The notes under the pieces are model-generated. The model saw nothing but the letters and a program-made list of their open reading frames with translations, did not search any database and was not told the origin of the DNA. Positions 10,501 through 19,110 of a stretch of 64,000 bases of DNA are shown here, one piece after another. The position numbers and the translations under genes are program-made. This DNA comes from Turnera subulata (Eukaryota > Streptophyta > Magnoliopsida > Malpighiales > Passifloraceae), in contig JAKUCV010004472.1 of assembly GCA_028386065.3 (NCBI GenBank), positions 62,001 through 126,000 on the forward strand, given 5' to 3'. The number at the start of each line of letters is the position of its first letter. Positions within the stretch are counted from its first letter, which is position 1.

Positions 10501-11717
10501 AGGAGGAAGTCTTTATGACACAACCACAAGGTTTTCAGGTGGCAGATAAACCTCGGCATGTTTGTCGTCTCAACAAGTCTTTATATGGCTTAAAACAGGC
10601 CCCGAGAGCTTGGTACAAGCGTCTCAGTGACTATTTGTTGTCTCTTGGTTTTTGTGTTTCGAAGGCTGATTCTTCTCTAATGATTTATCGGCAGGCTGGG
10701 GTTGTTGTTTACATTCTTATCTATGTGGATGACATCTTGCTTACAGGAAATAATGCACCATTTCTTCAAGATTTAATGCACAGGTTGGGCCGCGAATTCT
10801 CTATTCGAAACCTGGGCACCGTGAGCTATTTTCTTGGGGTCGAGTTTACACCAACTAAAGAAGGTTTACTGCTCACACAACGAAAGTATATAGCTGATCT
10901 TCTTGCAAAAACTGGGATGCAGGACTGCAAACCGCTGCAAACTCCAGCCTCAACAAGCAAGAAGCTTACAAAACACACAGGCAAACCCTTTCAAGACCCA
11001 ACCTTGTATCGTCAGATTGTAGGGTCTCTTCAGTATTTGGGGATCACTCGTCCGGACATTCTTTTTGCAGTAAACAAAGTAAGTCAGTTCATGCAAGCAC
11101 CAACGGAGGAGCACTACCAGGCCGTTAAGCGCATACTCCGATATCTCAAACATACAAAAGACTATGGGCTGCAGCTCTCTCGCCGGTGTGACACTGCTAT
11201 TCAGGTATTCACGGACGCAGATTGGGGTGGCAGCGTAGATGATGGCAAATCAACCGGTGGTTACTTGGTTTACTTAGGCAAAAATCTAATTTCTTGGTCT
11301 TCGAGAAAGCAGCGCACAGTAGCCAGGTCATCCACCGAGGCAGAGTACAAAGCAGTTGCCGATGGTTCAGCTGAGGTGCTTTGGATACAATCCTTGCTTG
11401 GAGAACTAGGTATTACATATTCTCCGCCTATCTTATGGTGTGACAACATAGGTGCCACCTATCTTGCTCACAATCCGATTCATCACACACGAACCAAGCA
11501 TGTCTCGTTGGACTACCACTTTGTTCGTGAACAAGTTGCCACAAAGAAACTCCGTATCCAGTTTGTTCACAGTTCCGGGCAGCTGGCTGACATCCTAACG
11601 AAGGCTTTACCAGCACAGCGGTTTAGTCTGTTGCGGACCAAACTCAACCTCAGTTGTTCACCCGGTTCAGTTTACGGGGGCGTGTTAATAGATGATAAGC
11701 ATGATCCTAAAACCTAG
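7557..11717 (+). CDS. Copia gag-pol polyprotein, 1386 codons open
   Basis: One open frame encodes all replication functions of the element. Numbering from 7557: UBN2-type gag in about residues 1-150; a glycine/arginine-rich stretch and the CCHC zinc knuckle CQICNKWGHTAQTC from residue 251; aspartic protease DTGASHH from 291; pre-integrase HHCC zinc region from about 420; integrase with D482, D545 and E579 (FTDVWGP, QSDWGGEY, GSVERRHRH); a proline/serine-rich linker; reverse transcriptase with YVDD at 1056; RNase H with DADWGG from 1220. No frameshift is visible across 4.1 kb. The annotated start is the first ATG after the TAG at 7542; the ancestral start is 7380. Particles of such elements form in the cytoplasm and cDNA is integrated in the nucleus. 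Whether this copy still makes working gag without its first 59 residues is unknown. Confidence 0.9.
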   Translation: MAGQGVLGYVTGAFPCPSPTVTTEAGLIQPNPDYDRWIQQDQAILSSINSSIAVDVFPTVVGKRTSKEAWDALESSLASSNQARRMALHSALQQITQLPDEPVMQYLNRAKRLSDELAASGQAMSPTDFQISLIRGLLPDLKTFATTVSARPEPLSFAELQGALMSYEFLNNDPLKTLALDSTASADPHKDQSVSIATPAVHVTQKQPFNTSTQRGGRGGRRGRGRNGRGYNQQPYDNRNFRGQDFGRPRCQICNKWGHTAQTCYQRHSPASVHTVSHPYSSYSTDQWFPDTGASHHVTPEQHHLQHYTEYPGSETVQVGNGHELSIAGVGNTSLSTPSRPLHVTNILHVPHITKSLLSVQQFSKDNDVFFEFHPTLFFVKDRTTKQILLSGRSSRGLYAFDSSSGPQALSVTRVAEETWHQRLGHPHRQVQQHLLSTFQLPVQSRSHFHSCVFCPLGKSSRTHLSLSTTRANKPLELIFTDVWGPSPHSGIDGSKYYVIFLDDYSKYLWFYCIKRKSDVYTTFLKFQAQVERFFNTKIKSVQSDWGGEYRSLHQWFQKCGIVHRVQCPHTHEQQGSVERRHRHIVETGLTLMATAHIPFQYWHFALETAVFLINRLPTAVLRNKSPYETLFSTPPDYSFLRVFGCLCYPYLRPYKTHKFDYRSSPCIFLGYSPLHKGYRCLDYSNHRIYIARHIRFFENIFPFKTLQLPTPSSKTPADTWVSIPLHVFFPENGKVPCTTTTPSHQVSSPNTSLSPSPSTPISSSVNPVSSHDNQVSTTPSTTPPTNTNRLDSRRQLSFSQPELSPTLPSSPSLSSSSPQSTPEPEPPAPPRRMTLRPNPKPVQKYSPSNYHLRKLPAPATEPTSFTEASKHHVWQAAMQDEINALLRNNTWTLVPYHDSMNLVGNKWVYRIKRHANGAVERYKARLVAKGFHQREGIDFKEIFSPVVKPTTIRTVLSFAVSCGWKIQQLDVRNAFLHGVLEEEVFMTQPQGFQVADKPRHVCRLNKSLYGLKQAPRAWYKRLSDYLLSLGFCVSKADSSLMIYRQAGVVVYILIYVDDILLTGNNAPFLQDLMHRLGREFSIRNLGTVSYFLGVEFTPTKEGLLLTQRKYIADLLAKTGMQDCKPLQTPASTSKKLTKHTGKPFQDPTLYRQIVGSLQYLGITRPDILFAVNKVSQFMQAPTEEHYQAVKRILRYLKHTKDYGLQLSRRCDTAIQVFTDADWGGSVDDGKSTGGYLVYLGKNLISWSSRKQRTVARSSTEAEYKAVADGSAEVLWIQSLLGELGITYSPPILWCDNIGATYLAHNPIHHTRTKHVSLDYHFVREQVATKKLRIQFVHSSGQLADILTKALPAQRFSLLRTKLNLSCSPGSVYGGVLIDDKHDPKT

Positions 11718-11902
11718 TATAGTTATCATGTCTGACACCTATCTGTTTACACGTATTCTGGTTGTATTAGGTTCCCTCATACTGTAAGTCTTTGTTACGT
11801 GTGTAACCTCTATTGTATTTCATATCAGTATTTAATAACATGTCAGGGCTGTGCAAAGGCAAGCCAATTACTGCTCAAATCTTATTAGGCTATACTTCTT
11901 CA
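11683..11902 (+). repeat. 3' LTR of Copia element 1
   Basis: 220 bp, identical to 7077-7296. The pol stop codon at 11715 lies inside it, so the last codons are LTR-encoded. Confidence 0.95.
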
Positions 11903-12009
11903 ATCGCAGCTATAAAATGGATGAAAGGCTTAACCCACCCAAGGCCATATAGGCATCAAATATATCTTCGTTAGTTAGGCAGCCTTAAACAATCAAATTA
12001 AAGATATAC

Positions 12010-12017
12010 TATATATA
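12010..12017 (+). promoter_or_regulatory. TATA box of the cysteine-rich peptide gene
   Basis: TATATATA lies 48 bp before the ATG at 12065, which predicts transcription from about 12040 and a 5' UTR of roughly 25 nt. A second candidate, TATAAA at about 11912, lies right behind the Copia insertion. Confidence 0.55.
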
Positions 12018-12064
12018 CAGCAGAGTTATTCAGTTCATTAAGGGTGATCAAGGAAATAAGGATA

Positions 12065-12271
12065 ATGGAGATCAATAGCAAGAGGGTTGTGGTCGTGATG
12101 GTGATGATGGTGCTACTACTTGTGTCCATCCTTGCTCCTTTGGCTCTTGCTGGCGGCTGTGAGGAATGTCTTTATAGGACATGCGACCCCTGGGCGGCGA
12201 ACGACTGCTGCAGTGGATGTACCTGCTATCAATCTGGTATTCTTGGGGTCTGCGGTCCACCAGTTGAATAA
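12065..12271 (+). CDS. Small secreted cysteine-rich (knottin-like) peptide, 68 aa
   Basis: Residues 1-6 are a polar start (MEINSK), followed by a strongly hydrophobic Val/Met/Leu core to about residue 23 and an APLALA end. This predicts a signal peptide cut after Ala29 and secretion. The mature part is about 39 residues and acidic. It carries eight cysteines at 32, 35, 40, 48, 49, 52, 54 and 63, spaced C-x2-C-x4-C-x7-CC-x2-C-x1-C-x8-C. The adjacent CC followed by C-x-C resembles inhibitor-cystine-knot peptides, which in plants act in defence, as inhibitors or as signals. I do not recognise the family, so no function is assigned. The first codon upstream in frame is GTG at 12044; 12065 is the first ATG and gives a classic signal peptide, so it is preferred. 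No introns are needed. A Copia element sits 162 bp upstream, inside the promoter. Confidence 0.8.
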   Translation: MEINSKRVVVVMVMMVLLLVSILAPLALAGGCEECLYRTCDPWAANDCCSGCTCYQSGILGVCGPPVE

Positions 12272-12495
12272 TTCACGGCGACATATATATTGTATCCTGT
12301 TCTTTTGAATGCAACCCAACCTTCATGTCGTTTCTGCACACAACATGCTCGGTCATGGATGTAATGTGGTCGCATAATTAACCTGCTGCTGCTCTATTGC
12401 AAGTTAATTGATATGCAGCCCAAAATTTCTGATATGAACTAATATTTTGAATATACATTTTATATAAAATAATGTTTGCCTTAATGGTAGTTAGC

Positions 12496-12501
12496 AATAA
12501 A
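12496..12501 (+). terminator. Candidate polyadenylation signal
   Basis: AATAAA about 225 bp after the stop codon of the cysteine-rich peptide gene. Plant signals are loose, and AT-rich alternatives exist at 12430-12480. Confidence 0.35.
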
Positions 12502-12723
12502 ATCTAATCACCCAATTTCATTTTACCTTTTTAACCCCCTACTTTTGTGGGTTCGGCACTGTTGATATGTGTTCCTTTTATGGCTTTTAGTATATATACC
12601 TACTTTGCCAATTTTACTTCCGAGGATCATACAAATCGTTTCCCAATTTTTTAGATGAATTAAATCGTTTCCCAATTTATCAGAGGAAAACTGCAATCAA
12701 GAATTAAGACAAATAATACAAAT

Positions 12724-12930
12724 AACTCTAACACGATCATCAACTGGAAAGGAAAACGCAGGATGTTCTCTTGGCTCGCAGCTTAGCTTTTGTTCCCCTG
12801 TATCCTTAACATTTTTGTCTCTTGGACATTTGTGGTTTCTCTCCCTTTCTTACTTTTTTCTTCTTATACATCTTATTCTGTACTCTACTTTTATCATAAA
12901 TAAAGATTCGTTTTCATCAAAATAAAAAAA
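12724..12930 (+). mobile_element. 5'-truncated LINE tail with 15-bp target duplication
   Basis: A 207-bp insert ends AAATAAAGATTCGTTTTCATC then an A-rich tail. It is flanked by the perfect 15-bp direct repeat ACAAATAATACAAAT (12709-12723 and 12931-12945). This is the signature of target-primed reverse transcription with strong 5' truncation: only 3' UTR was inserted. Confidence 0.85.
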
Positions 12931-13049
12931 ACAAATAATACAAATTAACGCAGTTTGGATCATAATCGGTTAGGTGCAGTGCAGATCCTGACCCACCAGT
13001 TGGTTTAAACGTGTGGTCAGGGTGTTTTTTTTTCTTATTTTACATGATG

Positions 13050-13942
13050 AAGATTGAACAAAGCAACCAATTTTGAGTCGATTGCAAATATGGCACACAT
13101 TTTGTGCTAGCAACTGGAATCTCGGACATGCTGATGAGAGAAGGTGGATAAGTGACACCAAAGGGAGTATACTATGTGAAGAATGGGAGGGATTACATAT
13201 ACAACAATTTCGGGTTCAGAAGATCCAAATTTTTACCGTGGCTTGGCCTCGTCCCTTTTAAGGTTGAGTACTGTTAGGTCTGGTTAGGATTAAACCATGG
13301 CATTACCACAAAAGATGCCCTTCGCCATGGTATAGTGTCATATTGGCCGATTCTATATGCCCTATGTGCTCTTGTCACCTTGAGACGCGGGATCATCTTC
13401 TTGTCACTTGTCTAGTTACATGGAGAATGTGGACAGGGATATGTAAGTGGTGGGGTGTGCAGTGTTGTTTCCCGGGTTCTTTGGAAGACTTTATTATGCA
13501 GTGGCCGTTTCTTTCTCCTGTGATTATTAGCAGGTCATCTTGGGTGATTCAGGGTTTTTCTACTCTTTGGGCAGTATGGTTGGAGCGCAACAGAAGGATT
13601 TTCAAGTCCAAAAGTACACGCTGTGATACTTTGGTGGACACAATTATTGTTCAAGCTAATTGCTTGGCTGCGAGCACTTCAACAAGACTTCCCTTATCCG
13701 GTGTCCTAGGTGCTATTAAGTGCAGAGGCTCTAAAGGATTGGAAGGGCACTAATAAGAATTACCACACTCTCACTACGTGTACCTGACGAGTTGCCATTA
13801 GCGGTGACATGATGATTGATGATGCGTAGAGACAACATTGAGTTGTTTTTGCCATAGTTTACCTCTTTGTTTTGTACATTTTACATCTACATCTGTACAT
13901 TTAAATTCAGTCTATAAATAAAGATCATCATTAGCATAAAAA
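13050..13942 (+). mobile_element. 5'-truncated LINE, RNase H-less C-terminal zinc region
   Basis: Encodes the C-terminal part of an L1-type ORF2 in three frames. First comes a WISDTKGS / FKVEYC-type segment (13130-13320). Then comes the reverse transcriptase zinc-binding region (zf-RVT) at 13343-13740 with CPMCSCHLETRDHLLVTC and WAVWLERNRRIF. The 3' UTR ends TATAAATAAAGATCATC...GCATAAAAAAA at about 13942. The start is approximate. The string ATGAAG occurs at both ends and may be a short target duplication, but six bases are weak evidence. Confidence 0.75.
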
Positions 13943-14165
13943 AATGAAGGTTTCCGTAAATAGAAGTTAATAAATTGCTTGATATATATGTGATAAAGGA
14001 AGCTTTTTCTTTGTTGGTATTTGATGGTATGGGGAGTTGGCATCAAGTGATCCACTATATCGATCTACATGTTGATCAATTCTGGACAATGAGTAACAAT
14101 CTTCGGGTAATAGTCCTTTGGTTACGGCAGAGCAAAGTGACCGTGCCCATTGGAACGAGCCTATA
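13943..14165. other. Unassigned DNA between two opposing LINEs
   Basis: An 85-codon open frame (13975-14232, plus) starts here but runs through the 3' tail of LINE 2, so it is not supported as a gene. I see nothing else. Confidence 0.4.
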
Positions 14166-15499
14166 TTTTTTAGTAGAAACGATCACTTTATTAAGAAGTA
14201 AAATAGCTAAGCCAGAGTCATCCAAAGAATGACCTCACTAGCAGTTACAAAAAAGAAATTACACAAATGACTCCAGGAAATATAAAGAATACACTACAGG
14301 GCAAGAGCTCCAACAAGTTACACAAGGAAAACTTTATAACCAACCCCTCTTCAGTACCGAATGCACTCCGAACCCATCAATACATCACTGATCTCATAAG
14401 GGAATTGGGGTTGTTTCACCTTGATCCATGACACCATTCGAAGCATTATTTGATCAAACAAATGCCCCAAATTAACATCCATACTTTGAAAAATCACCGT
14501 ATTACAGGCCATCCATACACTTCAAACAACAGCATAAAACAACATCATCCAAGATGACCTACCATTTGAGAAACCCACCAGGCTGAACCATTGGAGAAAT
14601 AGGTCCTCCAAAGTTGATGGCGCACACCAACTCACTCCCACCAGGAACATAACCGTGACTACAACACCCTAGAGAATCGACAATAGAGGAAGAAATGGTC
14701 CCGAGACTCACACGTCTCCTTTCATAAAGGACAAACAGCAGCCTCCGAAGTGTTGATTGCATTACTAGCAAAAGGTCTATCTCTAGTGGCTAACCCGGAA
14801 TGGAATGCCATCCACAAAAAACACTCCAGCAAGGCCTAGCCACACAAAAGGTTTCAATGCAAAAGCTAGAGTAGGTGGAAATAAAAGTTATAACCGGAAC
14901 TTGCCGAGAAGCGGCCATCAGAGCGTCCAGTCGAAAGCCAAGAATCGTCTCCGCGTGAGCTGAAGGGAAAGGATTCTAGTAGAATCCTTATCTCGGCCAC
15001 GAACTGATGTTCCCAAGAGTATAAGGGCTTCCTCCAACTGTACTCCCACACCTGACCACCCTCACAGAACTCCAGAGCTTCCTTAACAGTAGTATTCGAC
15101 ACCAAAGAAATCCGTGGATATAAGTCACAGAGGATACCCCTCTCGAGCCACTTCCTGGAACAAAATTTGCACCTCTTTCTGTTGCCAATATTCAGAACCA
15201 CCCTGTCCTGCAAACACACATCCCCCCTACCTATAGCATCCCCTACTGCGACAATATGCCTCTATATACTTGAGGCGTGACTTAGAGAGAAGACAGGCCA
15301 TAACGAGTCAGAATCTTGCAAGTAACAATCAGAGACAATATTGGACCAAACCCCATTGCATTAAGCCTCTCCATAAAAAAATCCCAAGACACTGAGTCGT
15401 AGGCCTTATTAAAATCAATCTTCGACATAAATGCTCTAACACCATACTTCTTGAATTGGTGCACAATTTCGGCTGCTGAAAGAACACAATCCAATATAT
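14166..15499 (-). mobile_element. LINE 2, 3' segment
   Basis: Minus-strand L1-type LINE. Its 3' end is a T6 run at 14166-14171 next to the complement of an AATAAAGTGATCG signal. Reading leftward from 15499: reverse transcriptase (NILDCVLSAAEIV, SKIDFNKAYDSVSWDFF), then a jump to C-terminal sequence (CKFCSRKWLERGIL, VWEYSWRKPLYSW, SGYNFYFH), so the middle of ORF2, including the FADD catalytic box, is missing. The right edge is the LTR of Copia element 2. The other half lies at 23394-24922. Confidence 0.8.
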
Positions 15500-17000
15500 T
15501 GTTAGTAATGTGCCCAAAAGCCAATCAATGGATGGTCGTATGTAGTCATGTATATACATTAAGGTTGTTCCAATAAATATGTTTATGAGATAAACCTTTG
15601 CACATATTTATAACCCTAGAATATATTTGATATATTCTTAAATGTCCCTAGTCGATTATTATTATGGATGGGTTGTAATAATAAATTAAGACTAGCGTAT
15701 GTTGAGAATTATATGAGATATGAATTCTACATACGGGTACAAGTTAGAGAACTTGTGGACTGGACCGACCCACATAAGAACCCTACATGGAACGTTATAT
15801 GATTGTCATTAGTGGTTCTTATATGTATTGTCCTTAGACCTGAGATCATCAAGGTTCCCAACATATGAGTCGTATACTTTGATGTTATTCCAGGTCATTC
15901 GTAACTGAGTGGACTTAAGGGTAATCATTGGGTATATGATATAATGTGTAGTGGGTTTTGATTGATCGAGATGGGATTCGTCTAGCCCATATAACGGGTA
16001 TATTATCAGATGGCCTCTTGATAGAGTTGAACTGCTAAATGCGTGGCCACGCTCGGATTAAGTCATATGATGATATCATGAGTATCCGTTTTACACAGTT
16101 AACTCGGGGTTCAAGAAACTAAGATTAAACATATACGAGATTGACGTTATTCCATGTCTCGTGTTTAATCTAGATAATGTGATGAAAGGACGATGACATG
16201 CTTCCGAGGCATATTGAATCAGTACTGATCATGTCGTTTGGGTAGCAATGATGTGTTGCTAGACACCGCTCATTGTTTATAATTGTAAAATGAGATTTTA
16301 CAATTATTGCCAAATGTTACAAGTGACTACAGGGTCACACACGTAGAACTGTTGATTCGAGCTAGTGGTTGAACCATGGTTGGACCATGGTTCGACCAAG
16401 TAGGTGGATCATGGTTGGACCGGGTCATTTTGTGCTGATTTGGTTCACTAATTATCAGAATTATTGAACCAAAATTAATGCCATATGATGTGTAATCCAT
16501 TAATGCTTAGTGGAGCATTAAGACATAGTGGAGACATGATTAGACTTAAAGTATAATCATGATGGTTAATGCTTGATGATGTTGGCCATCGTCTCATTAA
16601 TCTATGCATTAATTGTGTGTATAAATAGGGCTTGATGATCAGATTATCAACACACACAACATTCACACATAATTCAGATTACACACCCATTCTTTGAGAA
16701 AGAAAGAAACACCACATAGCTCCCGAAAATCCGTAGCTAGCACAACGGTTCGGGAGTGCTCGGGTTGGAGATCATGAGATGCTTTCCAACCAAAGATCGA
16801 CGGTTCGTGTGGATACCGTAGAGGGGCGGAATTTCTTTCCAGCTCTAGCTGATTCGGCACAACAGTTGAGTGAAAGATCTCAACCGATTTAGGTACGCAA
16901 AAATTGTTATTCGGTTTAGTTACTTTCACTTGGATCCTCCATGGTTTCTGGGTTTTTCCGCTGCGTTTGATTGTCAAGTTTGCATGCCCAGTTACTTACA
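15500..17000 (+). repeat. 5' LTR of Copia element 2
   Basis: Begins TGTTAGTAATGTGCCC, ends CAGTTACTTACA. A TATAAATAG promoter box lies at about 16620. A short enhancer-like run of GGTTGGACCATGG / GGTTCGACCA repeats lies at 16370-16430. Confidence 0.9.
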
Positions 17001-17001
17001 G

Positions 17002-17013
17002 TAGTAGCGGAGC
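17002..17013 (+). other. Primer-binding site of Copia element 2 (TAGTAGCGGAGC)
   Basis: One base from the TGGTAGCGGAGC variant of Copia element 1 and located right after the LTR. Confidence 0.65.
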
Positions 17014-18209
17014 CTCTTGTGAAACGCTAAACCGAATTTGTTGTGCATATGTATGATATGCTCATATTGATATATATGATTTGTTGTATGTGATGTAGCA
17101 TGTTCATGATATGTTGAATTCGTTTTTGTATGTGTGATATATGTTGAGGTTTGTTTTGTCAAAAGTGTTTGACAACAAGTACTTGATTGGTATGTGATAT
17201 CAATCAAGGTGTTTTTGGCAGTAAGTCGAATGAGTTCGACAAGAAAAATCGATTGTCGGTTTTCGTATAGATCGATTGTCGTTCTAGTACGATTGTCGTC
17301 CTTTGTCAGGTGCAAGGTTGTGAATTAATACACTGTGCAAGTGAGTCCTGTCTAGGAGACTGGGTTTTAAGTGAACCTTTGTTCCTCCAGTCTTTCCTGG
17401 GGATTTATCTTGGAATGATAATTCTGTCTTAGGAAATCGGCTACGCCATCTTTCCTGGGAATTATCGAATCAGTTCAATTCACTTCTTGTACGGGCACTA
17501 TTCACCACAAGAAATTTCCTAGATCGAGGAGCTAGTCAGTCTTTGATCACAAGTTAAACATCGATTTTCAAGAGTTAAATATCGATGTTCTTGAACACTG
17601 CCAAGTAGTTGGGAGAATCAGATTCTCACGACATCGATGTTCTTATGTATTTTTGGTTTCTAATTTTACAAAACATCAATATATGATTTATTAAGAACAT
17701 GCATATGATGTATAGGAATAATATGTTGATGTAAATATTAAGTTCATCTTGTGTTTCCTTCCATGATAAGCACTCATCATTGCTTAGATTAATACTTGGT
17801 AGGTTTTGCCAAAGCAAGGTGCCAATATTTATCCTAGCAAGGTGCGACAGGATAATTGTAATATCCGAACTGCTTGTTATGGGTTGAACTTAACTAGGTC
17901 ATCTTAATAGGATTGAGGACTTAGAGGCAAGGAGTTGAGCTAAGTCTATGAGATAGACAAGAACAAGTGTTGTTCACTCAACTATCCAAGATTTATATAA
18001 GATGTAATTAACAAGAGTTGTCTACCTAAATAACTATGATATAAGTGATCAGCAAAGCTGACTTATCTTGTAGTGAAATATGGATCTTGGCCTACTTATA
18101 ATTATCTTGATTTATGTAGTAGGAGCATCATTTAATAGAATTCCTTGTTAAATAATTTATGTATACATGACTCTTATTTGTGTGAGTTGATCATTGTTGT
18201 AGAGTTATC
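17014..18209 (+). other. Untranslated leader of Copia element 2
   Basis: About 1.2 kb between primer-binding site and gag with no coding signal. Confidence 0.6.
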
Positions 18210-19110
18210 ATAGCACAAAACACTAGTACACAATCACTGCGATCTGTCCTTGAGAAGGAAAAACTTAATGGGAATAACTTCCTTAAGTGGCATCGCAATT
18301 TGAGAATAGTCCTCAAACAAGAAAAGAAGTTGTATGTCCTTGAAGGGCCTGTTCCTAATGAACCGGCGCCTACTGCTCCTAGGGCGGAAAGAGATGCTTA
18401 CAAGAAGCATGTTGATGATATATTAGATGTTGCATGTCTTATGCTTGTTAACATGGACTCTGAGCTTTAGAAGCAACATGAGAACTTGGGTGCGTTCGAT
18501 ATGATCGAACATCTGAAAATGCTTTTTGAAGAGCAAGCAAGGCATGAGAGGTATGAGACCTCTAAAGCATTGTTCCAATGCAAGATGGCTGAGTCATCAC
18601 CGGTGAGACCTCATGTGGTCCAAATGATTAGATACATTGAGAGCCTTGAGGGTCTAGGTTTTCCTTTGCAAAAGGTGTTGGCTGTTGATCTAGTCCTGCA
18701 ATCGTTGCCGGATAGTTACAACCAATTTGTCATGAATTTCAATATGAATCATCTTGACAAATCCTTGTCTGAGTTACTTAACATGTTAGGAACAGTTGAG
18801 CAACAAATGAAGGCAAACAAATCCAACAACATTTTAATGGTTGGAAAAGAAAGGAAAGGGTAAGGCCAAGTTTTACAAGAAGAAGAAATGTGCCAAAAAG
18901 TTTGGTGCATGTGCATCTTCCTGTTCCTATGTGCTGAAACCCAAAGGTGGTATTGCAAAGGAAGGACAATGTTTCCATTGCAACAAACCTGGCCATTGGA
19001 AACGCAACTGCCCTGTTTACCTTGAAGAGGTGAAGAAACAGAAGGGAAGTAAGACTTCCACTTTAGGTATTTTTGTTATAGAAACTAATATCTCTATCTC
19101 TGCATCATAG
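18210..19110 (+). pseudogene. gag of Copia element 2
   Basis: The frame starts at ATA (18210) where an ATG is expected, then AQNTSTQSLRSVLEKEKLNG, a UBN2-type gag. A TAG interrupts it after MDSEL (about 18468, probably a former CAG), and a frameshift near 18855 separates the nucleocapsid part. That part keeps an intact CCHC knuckle CFHCNKPGHWKRNC (about 18970-19012). It cannot make full-length gag. Confidence 0.85.

Larger units (their letters stand above)
7077..11902 (+). mobile_element. Copia element 1, complete, identical LTRs
   Basis: 4826-bp Ty1/Copia retrotransposon. Both LTRs are 220 bp (TGTTAA...CTTCA). Reading base by base I find no difference between them. The 5-bp target duplication ATCGC (7072-7076 and 11903-11907) is perfect. 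A primer-binding site directly abuts the 5' LTR, and a short purine tract (ACGGGGGCG) precedes the 3' LTR at 11683. The domain order gag-protease-integrase-RT-RNase H defines Copia. Short LTRs and small size suggest the Ale/Retrofit lineage, but that is a guess. Identical LTRs mean a very recent insertion. The only defect I see is one TAG codon near the start of gag. Confidence 0.95.

Noticed and set aside
13975..14232. 85-codon plus-strand open frame
   Set aside because: It extends into the reverse-oriented 3' tail of LINE 2 and shows no domain.
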